A stretch of DNA of 64,000 bases from Bacteroidota bacterium (GCA_013359235.1 JABWCE010000013.1:1-64000), one strand, 5' to 3'; positions 1 to 11,547 are shown, counted from the stretch's first letter. Numbers and translations are program-made. Notes: generated by a model from the sequence alone, not told the origin.

Positions 1-2454
<2,454 letters not shown>

Positions 2455-2478
2455 TTTAATTTTTATTTACTTCCAATA

Positions 2479-2490
2479 TGTCAAAGAACT
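2479..2490 (-). promoter_or_regulatory. boxA-like antitermination site in 16S-23S spacer
   Basis: On the minus strand this reads AAGTTCTTTGACA, close to the boxA of E. coli rRNA operons (core GCTCTTTAACA). A second copy of the same core lies in the 16S leader at 4438-4447. One boxA before 16S and one before 23S is the known arrangement for NusB/S10-dependent antitermination. The call rests on sequence likeness and position. Confidence 0.6.
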
Positions 2491-2492
2491 TT

Positions 2493-2510
2493 ATCCCGAT
2501 TTTTCGGGAT
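2493..2510. repeat. short hairpin ATCCCGA-tttt-TCGGGAT in the rRNA spacer
   Basis: A perfect 7-bp inverted repeat with a 4-base loop lies between boxA and tRNA-Ala. Its arm shares the TCCCG/CGGGA core found at five variable helix tips of the adjacent 23S gene. It is not followed by a T-run in the direction of transcription, so it is unlikely to be a terminator. Confidence 0.6.
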
Positions 2511-2512
2511 TG

Positions 2513-2586
2513 TGGAGAATAACGGATTCGAACCGTTGACCCCCTGCGTGCAAGGCAGGTGCTCTAGCCAGCTGAGCTAATTCCCC
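2513..2586 (-). tRNA. tRNA-Ala (anticodon TGC)
   Basis: On the minus strand a 74-base cloverleaf folds with acceptor GGGGAAT/ATTCTCC, an anticodon stem-loop CCTGC-CTTGCAC-GCAGG giving anticodon TGC, and a TTCGAAT T-loop. The acceptor carries the G3:U70 wobble pair, the classical alanine identity element. The 3' CCA is not encoded. It sits in the 16S-23S spacer, the usual place for this tRNA. Confidence 0.97.
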
Positions 2587-2607
2587 AATACGAGTATAAA
2601 TAATATG

Positions 2608-2681
2608 TAGTCCCGAGCAGACTTGAACTGCTGACCCCTACATTATCAGTGTAGTGCTCTAACCAACTGAGCTACGGGACT
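2608..2681 (-). tRNA. tRNA-Ile (anticodon GAT)
   Basis: On the minus strand a 74-base cloverleaf folds with acceptor AGTCCCG/CGGGACT, anticodon loop CTGATAA (anticodon GAT) and T-loop TTCAAGT. The 3' CCA is not encoded. It is 21 bases upstream of tRNA-Ala in transcription order, giving the common 16S-Ile-Ala-23S layout. Confidence 0.97.
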
Positions 2682-2796
2682 ATTGATACGATTTTTGATT
2701 TACGATTAATATCATAATTCATTTTCGCAAATCAATTTTCCGTAAACTCTTTGGTAAGTACCATGAGCTCGTTTGGGATAATTAAAAAGAACGATA

Positions 2797-2821
2797 ATTG
2801 AAGTAACAGAAATAGCGAGTT
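2797..2821 (-). other. 3' arm of a pre-16S processing stem
   Basis: The plus-strand blocks ATTGAAG and GAAATAGCGAGTT just beyond the 16S 3' end are complementary to the 16S leader at 4417-4435 (AACCCGCTATTTC and CTTCAAT). In the transcript the two flanks would pair and bring the ends of pre-16S together, as in RNase III-processed stalks. One arm has a 5-base bulge. The enzyme is inferred. Confidence 0.6.
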
Positions 2822-2835
2822 TATAGTCTTGCTCC

Positions 2836-4361
<1,526 letters not shown>

Positions 4362-4416
4362 AAAAAAGTTTTGTTGAAAATTCTCAAGAACTAATTTCTA
4401 TCTTTTAATAGATAGG

Positions 4417-4435
4417 AACCCGCTATTTCTTCAAT
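4417..4435 (-). other. 5' arm of a pre-16S processing stem
   Basis: This arm is complementary to 2797-2821 beyond the 16S 3' end; see that entry. Together they would close the pre-16S stalk. Confidence 0.6.
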
Positions 4436-4437
4436 AC

Positions 4438-4447
4438 TTCAAAGAAC
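4438..4447 (-). promoter_or_regulatory. boxA-like antitermination site in 16S leader
   Basis: On the minus strand this reads GTTCTTTGAA, matching the copy in the 16S-23S spacer and resembling E. coli boxA. It lies between the proximal promoter and the 16S gene, as expected for an rRNA antitermination signal. Confidence 0.6.
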
Positions 4448-4497
4448 TTTATTTATTCTCTTATCGAATAAAATTCAAATTTTTATTTTAGGGAGTG

Positions 4498-4528
4498 CAA
4501 AAATAGTACTATTTTTTAGAGTGACAAA
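4498..4528 (-). promoter_or_regulatory. rRNA promoter, proximal
   Basis: On the minus strand, TTTG (4525-4528), a 19-base spacer and TATTTTTG (4498-4505) match the Bacteroidota primary sigma consensus TTTG-N19-TAnnTTTG exactly. Transcription would begin near 4491, about 130 bases before mature 16S. Confidence 0.85.
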
Positions 4529-4605
4529 ATTATTTTTATTATTTTTTAAATAATTTTTCGCCTCCCTTTCTCCATCTCAATAATTCAATTTCTAAAACGC
4601 GGGTG

Positions 4606-4636
4606 CAAAAGTACTATTCTTATTTAATTTGTCAAA
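4606..4636 (-). promoter_or_regulatory. rRNA promoter, distal
   Basis: On the minus strand, TTTG (4633-4636), a 19-base spacer and TACTTTTG (4606-4613) again match the consensus exactly. The spacing is identical to that of the proximal promoter. The bases after the -7 box are also alike (GCACCC here, GCACTCCC there), which suggests a duplicated promoter. Confidence 0.85.
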
Positions 4637-4734
4637 TCTATTTTAAGTTTTTTTTATTATTTGCAGTAAATACCTGATTTAAAGTATGTTTTTTTATTTT
4701 ACTTATGAATTTTATATTAATTTGTTATAAAAAT

Positions 4735-6168
4735 TTAATTAAAAATAAATTTCCCTCGATGAATTTCTTCTTCATTTGTTGTTTTTATTTTATAAAAATA
4801 CATTCCTAAACCAATATTTTCTTTTTTAATTTCTGCTTTATTTGATAAAAATGCTGTTTTATTTTTTAATTTTCCGTTTATATCATAAATTTCGAGATAG
4901 AATTGAGTGTAATTTTGACCTGCTTCTATCAAATTGAAAGAAATTTTTTCATTTGATGGATTAGGATAAACTATAAATTTATTACTTTTTACTTTAGAAA
5001 TATTGTTTGGTTTGTATTCAATTTCTAATTTATCTATTAGCAATTTACTTCCCAACCCTTGATATGATGGGTTTTTATCAATATCTGAAGCAGAAAATGC
5101 TATATTTATAGTATCTGCTTTAGGTTTATCTTTGTATAATAATGGAATTTCGAAATAAGTAAAAGTGTTGGTTGGTAATAGCTTAAATATTGTGTCTTCT
5201 AACAACATCAAAGAATCTCCTTGGCTATCCCAACGATAAAGAAATAATCCACCGATTGCAGTATCTGGTCCATTTGGGATATATTTATAATATCCTTTAA
5301 CTTTTGATGGATTTAGAGAAACCGCAAGCCCTCCTGTTGGATATTTTGAATCTCCTATTCTTCCATTTGTTATAAAACCCATTATATTACCAAAGTTCAT
5401 TTTAACATTTTCAATTTGCAAAGCATAACTACCACTAAATTTATCAATAGTTCTTGTTATCATAGGCTTTTCTGTGGTCATAAAATTGAATGAAAGCCAA
5501 TTATCAGGGTCAATACTTGTAATTGATTTCCAGTTTTCAAAATTTCCATTTGGAAAATTACCATTAAAACCTATAAATTTAATGCTATCAATATATATGT
5601 AACTACCTGCCTTTTTTTCTGAATCGAAATTTGAACTTGTAATTACTAAAGCCATAGTATCTGAATTTCCGCTTCTGAACCAATTTATGGGTATAGTAAC
5701 TTTGATAAAAGTTAATTGTGTGCCAATAAATGTAAATCTTGAAATTGCAATTGTTGTATCATTTCTTTTGAAAAAAGCTACAAATGCTCCTGTATCACCA
5801 ATCATTTCGCTGTATTTAGCAAAAAACGAAATTGAATCAGGTCTGCCTACAATTGGGTATCCTCCTTTAATTGTTTGATTTCCAGGATTGCCTAAAATCA
5901 ACATACCTGATATTGGTTCATTTTCGCCTGCTACAGTCTCAATTTTTATTGAATAATTGCCCGATACTTTTTCGCTTGATTTGGTTACCGGTATTTTTAA
6001 ATTTTGCATAAATGCCTGGCTATTAGAAGTAGTATATATTTGAGGTTCATTATATAAAAATTTATTTGACCAGTTTTCAAAATCTCCATTGGGTATTGAT
6101 TGGCTTTGTGAATTGTTAATTAACAAAATTGCAAAAACAAAAACCCACATATATTTCATTGTTTTCAT
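4735..6168 (-). CDS. secreted protein with two repeated modules and a T9SS sorting domain
   Basis: This 477-residue protein has a signal peptide (the first ~23 residues, ending NNSQSQ) and two similar modules of about 180-200 residues. Each opens with a near-identical motif, IPNGDFENW and FPNGNFENW, and looks like a beta-rich sandwich. The last ~80 residues begin VYPNPSNEK and end with short beta-strands (MYFYKI, GKFIFN). That is the usual type A C-terminal signal, read by the type IX secretion system at the outer membrane and removed when the protein is anchored or released. No catalytic motif is visible, so the modules may bind ligands. An in-frame extension to 6216 exists, but a TATATTTG promoter box lies inside it, so the start at 6168 is preferred. 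Confidence 0.85.
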   Translation of the reverse strand: MKTMKYMWVFVFAILLINNSQSQSIPNGDFENWSNKFLYNEPQIYTTSNSQAFMQNLKIPVTKSSEKVSGNYSIKIETVAGENEPISGMLILGNPGNQTIKGGYPIVGRPDSISFFAKYSEMIGDTGAFVAFFKRNDTTIAISRFTFIGTQLTFIKVTIPINWFRSGNSDTMALVITSSNFDSEKKAGSYIYIDSIKFIGFNGNFPNGNFENWKSITSIDPDNWLSFNFMTTEKPMITRTIDKFSGSYALQIENVKMNFGNIMGFITNGRIGDSKYPTGGLAVSLNPSKVKGYYKYIPNGPDTAIGGLFLYRWDSQGDSLMLLEDTIFKLLPTNTFTYFEIPLLYKDKPKADTINIAFSASDIDKNPSYQGLGSKLLIDKLEIEYKPNNISKVKSNKFIVYPNPSNEKISFNLIEAGQNYTQFYLEIYDINGKLKNKTAFLSNKAEIKKENIGLGMYFYKIKTTNEEEIHRGKFIFN

Positions 6169-6192
6169 GTAAAAATTTTTAAAAGTTGATAT

Positions 6193-6200
6193 CAAATATA
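6193..6200 (-). promoter_or_regulatory. -7 box (TATATTTG) for the T9SS cargo gene
   Basis: On the minus strand TATATTTG matches TAnnTTTG and ends 24 bases before the ATG at 6168. No clear TTTG -33 element is seen. The box lies within the longer reading frame and so argues for the shorter start. Confidence 0.55.
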
Positions 6201-6250
6201 ATTTTTTTTTTAACATTTTAATTAAAAAATTTTTAAAAATGAATAAACTT

Positions 6251-6258
6251 TATATTTG
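6251..6258 (+). promoter_or_regulatory. -7 box (TATATTTG) for the LTxxQ protein gene
   Basis: TATATTTG matches TAnnTTTG and ends 32 bases before the ATG at 6291. It is divergent from the box at 6193-6200. The -33 element is not obvious. Confidence 0.5.
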
Positions 6259-6290
6259 AATTGTCAAACTGATAATTATTTTGATTTATC

Positions 6291-7067
6291 ATGAAAAAGA
6301 AATTATTAATTCTAACTGTTTTAATTGCAATTTTTGAATTTTCTTCTATTGCTCAAAAAAGACCTACAACAAACAAAAACAAAATGATTTTGGGCTTTTC
6401 AGAAGAACTTAATCTAACTTCTGAACAAATTGAACAAATAAAGAAAATTCAATCAGAAAATGTTGAAAAAAACAAAATTTTAAAAGAAAAGCAAAAGCAA
6501 ATTAATGAAGAATTAATGGTAAATAATGTAGAAATGCGTCATAAAATTAAGGATGTTTTGACTACAGAACAGTTTGAAAAACTAAAAAATCTTATTAAAG
6601 ATTCATTGAAAAATAAGCGTGAATTAAGAAAAAAAACAGCAATGGAATTGAAAGAATACAATGAAAAAAATATAAAACCTGTTATTTCATTAAAGAGAAA
6701 AGATTTTGACAAATTGCTGAATGAAACTGAAAAGAAAATAATAGGAGAATATATTGCTAAACACAAGGCATTGAAAGAATCTAAATTTAAAGATTCAAAC
6801 CCCGAAATATTAAAAGAACGTAGAAAAGCATTGCAAAAAGAAACTTCAATTGCTTTAAAACCAATAATTAAAAAGCATAAGGACGAGCTTGAAAAAATTT
6901 TGAACGATTTAAAACCACAATATGAAAAATGGCAAGCCGATATTAAAGAAATTAAAACCAAAAATGGTAACACAGAATATGCCAAACAAAACGAAAGAAA
7001 GCATGAGCAAAATTTTAATAAGAAAAATGCAGCAATAAAATTTTTGCTATATGATTTTGAAGAATAA
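6291..7067 (+). CDS. periplasmic LTxxQ-motif (Spy/CpxP-like) protein
   Basis: This 258-residue protein has a signal peptide (first ~21 residues, ending SSIAQ) followed by highly charged, almost wholly helical sequence. Two LTxxQ motifs are visible, LTSEQ at residues 42-46 and LTTEQ at 90-94. In the Spy/CpxP family these mark periplasmic helical proteins that act as chaperones or stress sensors. The C-terminal half has a second helical module, and the protein ends in FLLYDFEE. The membrane-anchored protein at 7991-8953 has the same plan and a related ending (FLLINVKP), so the two are probably paralogues. The gene lies 30 bases upstream of an ECF sigma-factor gene, suggesting a shared envelope-stress circuit. 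The length is well above that of Spy (about 160), so the exact family is uncertain. Confidence 0.7.
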   Translation: MKKKLLILTVLIAIFEFSSIAQKRPTTNKNKMILGFSEELNLTSEQIEQIKKIQSENVEKNKILKEKQKQINEELMVNNVEMRHKIKDVLTTEQFEKLKNLIKDSLKNKRELRKKTAMELKEYNEKNIKPVISLKRKDFDKLLNETEKKIIGEYIAKHKALKESKFKDSNPEILKERRKALQKETSIALKPIIKKHKDELEKILNDLKPQYEKWQADIKEIKTKNGNTEYAKQNERKHEQNFNKKNAAIKFLLYDFEE

Positions 7068-7097
7068 GAAGTTTAATTTTTAATTTGAAGAGATTGT

Positions 7098-7670
7098 TTG
7101 AAAAACCTGAGCGATGAGAATTTGATAGAACTCATAAGGCAAAGAAGCCATCAGGCTTTCAAAATTTTTATAGAGAGATACGAGAAAAAAGTGGCTAATA
7201 CAGTTATAAATATGTTGGGAAACGGAGATGTGGCAGATGATGTAGGGCAAGAGGTTTTTATAAGATTTTATAATAATATTAACCAGTTCAAGGGAAAATC
7301 ATCAATTGGAACATATCTTACAAGAATTGCAATAAATTTAAGCATTAACGAACTAAAAAGACAACAAATAAAAAAATCGAGGTTTGTGTTTTGGGGCAAT
7401 AATAGTGAGGAGGAGGATGAAAAATTTAATAAGATTGCCGACCCTACAATTTTTACCGAAAGAGTAGAAAATGCAGATATTGTAAACAAAGCTCTTCAAA
7501 AATTAGAGCCAAAACTCAAAACCGTAGTTGTTTTAAGGTTTATAGAAGGATACGACACACGCGAAACTTCCGAAATTCTCGAAATTCCGCAGGGCACAGT
7601 ACTTTCGAGGTTAAGCAGAGGCTTACAAAAATTAAAAGAAATATTATTAAAAGAAGGATACGAAATATAA
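7098..7670 (+). CDS. ECF-type RNA polymerase sigma factor
   Basis: This 190-residue protein has the two domains of extracytoplasmic-function sigma factors. Region 2 includes the DVADDVGQEVFIRFY core-binding segment and the -10-reading stretch near TYLTRIAINLSINELKR. Region 4 has a helix-turn-helix around ETSEILEIPQGTVLSRL near the C-terminus. It would direct RNA polymerase to a set of stress promoters. The start is a TTG at 7098: an in-frame stop lies just upstream at 7086 and there is no nearby ATG. The next three genes follow with gaps or overlaps of a few bases, so they form one operon whose products are mostly envelope proteins. Confidence 0.93.
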   Translation: MKNLSDENLIELIRQRSHQAFKIFIERYEKKVANTVINMLGNGDVADDVGQEVFIRFYNNINQFKGKSSIGTYLTRIAINLSINELKRQQIKKSRFVFWGNNSEEEDEKFNKIADPTIFTERVENADIVNKALQKLEPKLKTVVVLRFIEGYDTRETSEILEIPQGTVLSRLSRGLQKLKEILLKEGYEI

Positions 7671-7685
7671 AAATTATTGAAAAAT

Positions 7686-7994
7686 ATGTCAAAAAAAATT
7701 ACAGAAGAAGACGTTAAAAGATTATTGAAACAAAACAATAATAAAGAGTTTAAATCATTTTTCAGCACCAGAGTTTTGGCAAAAATTGAAAATTACGAAA
7801 ACATACCCTTATTTGGGATATGGGTTGCTAATAGAATTTTTCTCAAACAATATTTTATTGCTGCTTGTGTGATTTTTTTGGTTATGTTCAGCATAAGTAT
7901 ATTGCAAGACGGCAGTATAAGTATTGATAATTTACTAGGGTTAGGTAAATTTTCGGAAGAGGATATTATAAATTATACAAATCCGCTAATATGA
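7686..7994 (+). CDS. small single-pass membrane protein, possible anti-sigma factor
   Basis: This 102-residue protein has a cytoplasmic-type N-terminus of ~54 residues, one transmembrane segment (about residues 55-73, YFIAACVIFLVMFSISIL) and a short outside tail. It lies directly after the ECF sigma gene, where anti-sigma factors usually sit. The topology (short soluble N-terminus, one membrane span) fits that role. No zinc-binding HxxxCxxC motif is present, so it is not a classical ZAS-type anti-sigma factor. ATG 7686 is preferred over an in-frame TTG at 7677. The stop overlaps the next start by 4 bases (ATGA), suggesting translational coupling. The function is inferred from position only. 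Confidence 0.6.
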   Translation: MSKKITEEDVKRLLKQNNNKEFKSFFSTRVLAKIENYENIPLFGIWVANRIFLKQYFIAACVIFLVMFSISILQDGSISIDNLLGLGKFSEEDIINYTNPLI

Positions 7995-8953
7995 AACTCA
8001 ACACATTCATTTTGTTTTTGCTTATTTTTGGACTTGGTTTTGGTGCAGGATTTATTTTTTCGGGACGTTTAACTAATAAAAAAATTGCCGAAGTAAAACG
8101 AAGACAAACACCGGCAGGTTTTAAAGATGAAATATATAAATACATAAAACCCGATGATGCTCAAAAAAAATATCTCGACTCTGTAATTGCCGATTACATT
8201 CCAAAAATTAAAAAAGAAAACGAAATAAGGCAGGAGTATCAGAAAATGCTTAGAGACTCAATGTTTGCACAAATACAAATGATGCTTGATAATAAACAAA
8301 AAAATAAATTTAAAAAGTATAAAGAAACAGTTTTAACAAGCAAAGATGATAGAAAAATAAATAAAAATGATACCTTAGATTTTGTACAAAAAAGAAAGAA
8401 AAAATATGAAAAATTTAAAGAAAATCTTACAATAGAACAACAACAAAGGCTTGATAGTGCAATAGAAAGAAGAAAAAGAGATTTACAAAATCCCGAACTA
8501 AAACGCCAGATATGGCAATACACAAAACAAAATATTTTACCGGTTATGCAAAAATACAGGCTTCAATTTGAAGAAGAACTGAGTGATGATGAAAAAGAAA
8601 TAATAAAAAATCTTGTAGCAAAAAGAAAGGAATACAGATCCGAAATTATTCAATCGCAATTAGAAGATGAATCAATAAATAAAAATTCACAACTCAAAGA
8701 ATTTTATCTTGAAGCAAGAACCGAACTTATGCCAATTTACAATAATCACAAAACATCATTAGAAAAAATTGCAACAGAGCTTGCTCCATACCGCCAAACA
8801 TGGGAAAAAGATATTAATGAAATAAAATCAAAATACATAGAAAATTTTAAACCTTCTACTCAAAAACCACAAAAGGTCAAAGAAAAAAACATAATTGATT
8901 TTTTGTTAATAAATGTTAAACCTTTGCAAAAAAAGAGAAGATTGAACAGATAA
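7991..8953 (+). CDS. membrane-anchored LTxxQ/Spy-like helical protein
   Basis: This 320-residue protein has an N-terminal membrane segment (about residues 5-24, glycine-rich) that probably remains as an anchor, followed by a long, charged, helical periplasmic part. LTIEQ at residues 146-150 matches the LTxxQ signature of Spy/CpxP-type proteins. Two helical modules are visible, and the ending (FLLINVKP near residue 305) matches the secreted protein at 6291-7067. It overlaps the preceding membrane protein by 4 bases and is followed after 1 base by the serine hydrolase gene. A sensor or chaperone that reports periplasmic state to the sigma/anti-sigma pair is a reasonable inference, not shown by the sequence. 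Confidence 0.65.
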   Translation: MKLNTFILFLLIFGLGFGAGFIFSGRLTNKKIAEVKRRQTPAGFKDEIYKYIKPDDAQKKYLDSVIADYIPKIKKENEIRQEYQKMLRDSMFAQIQMMLDNKQKNKFKKYKETVLTSKDDRKINKNDTLDFVQKRKKKYEKFKENLTIEQQQRLDSAIERRKRDLQNPELKRQIWQYTKQNILPVMQKYRLQFEEELSDDEKEIIKNLVAKRKEYRSEIIQSQLEDESINKNSQLKEFYLEARTELMPIYNNHKTSLEKIATELAPYRQTWEKDINEIKSKYIENFKPSTQKPQKVKEKNIIDFLLINVKPLQKKRRLNR

Positions 8954-8954
8954 A

Positions 8955-10271
8955 ATGAAATTGAAATTTTTACGCATTTTTTTAACATTTATTTTAACTA
9001 CATTGTCATTTTATATTGATGCACAATCACTTTATTTTCCGCCAACGGGCAATAATGTTTGGGACACAATATCGCCAACAAGACTTGGTTGGTGCAACTC
9101 TAAAATAGATACATTTTTAAATTTTTTAGAGAAAAAAAACACAAAAGCATTTGTGTTGCTTAAAGATGGAAAAATAGTTATTGAAAAATATTTTGGAAAT
9201 TTTAAACAAGACAGCATTTGGTACTGGGCTTCCGCCGGCAAAACTCTTACTTCATTTGCAGTAGGTATTGCTCAGCAAGAAGGATATTTAAAAATAAGCG
9301 ATACAAGTTCAAAATATTTAGGGAAAAACTGGACTAATTGTACTGAAACACAAGAAAGTAAAATTACAATTAAACACCAACTTACTATGTCAAGCGGGCT
9401 TGATGATGGAGTAACTGACCCATATTGTACCGATAAATTGTGCTTAAAATATAAAGCTGATGCAGGTACTCGCTGGGCATACCACAATGCCCCATATACA
9501 TTGCTCGATAAGGTAATTGAAAGCTCGACCGGAAAAAATCTAAATATTTATTTGAGTCAAAAATTACTTACACCAACGGGAATGACAGGGTTATTTATAA
9601 AATCAGGTTATAACAATATTTTTATTAGCACAGCTCGTACAATGGCGAGGTTTGGTTTGCTTATTTTGAACAAAGGCACATGGAATGGCAATAAACTGAT
9701 GACAGATACAAATTATTTTACTGCTATGACTAATACATCTCAAAATATGAATTTATCTTATGGTTATTTATGGTGGCTAAACGGTAAAGGAAAGTTTATG
9801 GTTCCCGGATTGCAATATGTATTTAATTACAACTTGTTTCCAAATGCCCCAAATGATATGATAGCAGCATTAGGCAAAAACGGTCAATTTATAAATATAG
9901 TACCAAGCCAAAATATTGTTTTGTTAAGAATGGGAAATATACCCGCAAGCAGCGAAGTTCCTATAAGTTTTAATGATACAATATGGCAAAAAATCAATAA
10001 TTTTAAATGTAAAACTGGCGAAATAAATTCAATCTCAAAAACTGAAGTTACAGTTTACCCCAATCCATTTACCACAAAACCAAAAATTATTTATAATAGT
10101 AAAAATGCCAATTTCAAGTTGGTTTCGGCTGTTGGGTTGGTAATTTATGAAGGTAAGAATATCGAAAATTTTGACTTTGATAGTTTAAAAAACGGCATAT
10201 ATTTTATTAGTTGTACAGATTATAATTCAAATAAAACTACTAATATTAAGATAATTAAGAATAAATTTTAA
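8955..10271 (+). CDS. T9SS-exported serine hydrolase of the beta-lactamase/DD-peptidase fold
   Basis: This 438-residue protein has a signal peptide (first ~23 residues). The SxxK nucleophile motif is S93-A-G-K96 and the YxN motif is Y176-H-N178, as in class C beta-lactamases, DD-peptidases and related esterases. The last ~75 residues begin VYPNPF and form a type A T9SS sorting domain, so the enzyme is expected at the cell surface or outside. The family covers peptidases, esterases and lactamases, and the substrate cannot be told here. Drug resistance should not be inferred. The gene begins 1 base after the LTxxQ membrane protein, so it belongs to the ECF sigma operon. Confidence 0.85.
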   Translation: MKLKFLRIFLTFILTTLSFYIDAQSLYFPPTGNNVWDTISPTRLGWCNSKIDTFLNFLEKKNTKAFVLLKDGKIVIEKYFGNFKQDSIWYWASAGKTLTSFAVGIAQQEGYLKISDTSSKYLGKNWTNCTETQESKITIKHQLTMSSGLDDGVTDPYCTDKLCLKYKADAGTRWAYHNAPYTLLDKVIESSTGKNLNIYLSQKLLTPTGMTGLFIKSGYNNIFISTARTMARFGLLILNKGTWNGNKLMTDTNYFTAMTNTSQNMNLSYGYLWWLNGKGKFMVPGLQYVFNYNLFPNAPNDMIAALGKNGQFINIVPSQNIVLLRMGNIPASSEVPISFNDTIWQKINNFKCKTGEINSISKTEVTVYPNPFTTKPKIIYNSKNANFKLVSAVGLVIYEGKNIENFDFDSLKNGIYFISCTDYNSNKTTNIKIIKNKF

Positions 10272-10339
10272 CTTTTTTAAATGATTTGAGAATAATTTAA
10301 AATATTGTTTTGTCAAAGAAGTAATAAAAAATTACAGAT

Positions 10340-10588
10340 ATGAAAACAATTAAATTAATCACAGTAGCATTATTTCTAAGCTTTAGTATTTCAGGATTTT
10401 CACAAATCATCGTAAAAGTAAAACCAGCAGTAGTTGTACGCAAACCTACAGTGGTTGTTTACTCATCTCCAAAACCAAAAGTTGTAAAACACACAACAAT
10501 TAAACCATGCTATCGTTATGTAAAAGGTCATTGGGCTAGGGTTCATGGTCACAGAGTTTGGATAAAAGGCAGATATGTAAGAATTTAA
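10340..10588 (+). CDS. small basic secreted protein with GHW/GRY repeat
   Basis: This 82-residue protein has a clear signal peptide (first ~21 residues, ending SGFSQ). The mature part of ~60 residues is rich in Val, Lys, Arg and aromatic residues. Its end carries two similar segments, YVKGHW and WIKGRY, that resemble the tyrosine/tryptophan-glycine repeats (YxWxxGxW type) of small periplasmic or outer-membrane proteins. One cysteine remains after processing. The role is unknown. It stands between the sigma operon and a lipoprotein gene, on the same strand, with short gaps. Confidence 0.75.
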   Translation: MKTIKLITVALFLSFSISGFSQIIVKVKPAVVVRKPTVVVYSSPKPKVVKHTTIKPCYRYVKGHWARVHGHRVWIKGRYVRI

Positions 10589-10619
10589 TTTATGTTTAAC
10601 CAATTAATAATTTAGAAAA

Positions 10620-11489
10620 ATGAAAAAGTTAAAAGTATTATCAGCATTGATTGTGTGTTTAAGTATGTTTATGTATTCATGCAAAAAAGAAAATTTGACA
10701 AGTTCAAATTCAATTATTTCTGCCGAAGATAATGCAACTGCCGAAAGTGAATTTTCATCAACTTTTGATCTTGGCGATGATGTAGCTACAAACGAAGGAA
10801 GACTAAAAAAGGGCGGTTCAACAATATTGCCAAACGGAGCAATAATAACAATAACCGATAGCTTATTCAGCGATGGCGATGGCAAAGAATTCAGTATTGA
10901 TTTTGGTCCATTAGGCAGTACACCACCATTAGGTATGCTATGTGGCGATGGTAGATACAGGGCAGGCAAAGTGCATTTTACATTATCTGAATCATATTTA
11001 AATATTGGAGCCATTTTAACCATTAATATAAATGAAACCGATAATTATTACGGAGGCAATGGCACTCAAATGACCCAAATTTCGGGAACAAAAATAATTA
11101 CCCGTACCAAAGAAAACCAATTATCAATAGTGGTTAATAATGGAAAAGCTAAAAACGAAAAAGGCACAGTTCTTTGGTCTTCGGTAAGAACAATAACACG
11201 TACTTTTGACGCAGGACCTGGCTTTTTAGGTGATGTTTTTGAAATGACAGGCACTGCTTTGGGAAGCAACAGAAAAAACGAACAGTTCAAAATCACAATT
11301 GACGAGGCTTTGAAAAAGAAAATACAAGTAGGCTGCGCTAATACTTTTGTTAAAGGAAAACTAACATTAAAAAACCTTGATACAGATGACCAAATAAGTG
11401 TAGATTATGACCCATACAACAACGAAGCGTGTGACCGCACTGCCAAAGCAACATACAAGGGAAAAGATTATTTCTTTGAAGTAAGATAG
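10620..11489 (+). CDS. lipoprotein of unknown function
   Basis: This 289-residue protein has a lipoprotein signal peptide; the lipobox is MYSC with the lipidated cysteine at residue 21, followed by KKEN. The mature part is beta-rich, with a disordered Ser/Thr/Glu-rich linker (about residues 28-50) and no motif I recognise. Two later cysteines could form a disulfide. It is followed by a hairpin terminator at 11510-11547. It is probably an envelope lipoprotein, and nothing in its neighbourhood fixes a function. Confidence 0.8.
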   Translation: MKKLKVLSALIVCLSMFMYSCKKENLTSSNSIISAEDNATAESEFSSTFDLGDDVATNEGRLKKGGSTILPNGAIITITDSLFSDGDGKEFSIDFGPLGSTPPLGMLCGDGRYRAGKVHFTLSESYLNIGAILTININETDNYYGGNGTQMTQISGTKIITRTKENQLSIVVNNGKAKNEKGTVLWSSVRTITRTFDAGPGFLGDVFEMTGTALGSNRKNEQFKITIDEALKKKIQVGCANTFVKGKLTLKNLDTDDQISVDYDPYNNEACDRTAKATYKGKDYFFEVR

Positions 11490-11509
11490 AAATTGTTTGT
11501 ATTCATTTT

Positions 11510-11547
11510 AAAAAGGAGTTCGGCTAAAACCGGGCTCTTTTTTTTTA
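11510..11547 (+). terminator. rho-independent terminator
   Basis: AAAAAGGAGTTCGG, the loop CTAAAA and CCGGGCTC followed by a run of nine to ten T form an imperfect GC-containing hairpin with a T-tract, 20 bases after the lipoprotein stop. The flanking A and T runs mean it may also serve the convergent methyltransferase gene. Confidence 0.75.

Larger units (their letters stand above)
4362..4734 (-). other. rRNA leader and promoter region
   Basis: This 373-base stretch has no credible gene. Reading leftward it holds two tandem rRNA promoters (4606-4636 and 4498-4528), then a leader of about 130 bases containing boxA (4438-4447) and the 5' arm of the pre-16S stem (4417-4435). The part from 4637 to 4734 is very AT-rich and shows nothing further I can name. 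Confidence 0.7.

Noticed and set aside
6169-6216. A longer N-terminus for the T9SS cargo protein
   Set aside because: A TATATTTG promoter box lies within it, and the shorter form has a normal signal peptide.
6539-6985. A 148-residue frame on the minus strand, and many like it (10604-11023, 43293-43691, 61450 region on plus)
   Set aside because: Shadows of clear genes on the other strand, with biased Ser/Phe/Leu composition and no start signals.
8955-10271. Antibiotic-resistance beta-lactamase
   Set aside because: The fold family includes peptidases and esterases, the protein has a T9SS tail, and no feature points to lactam hydrolysis.
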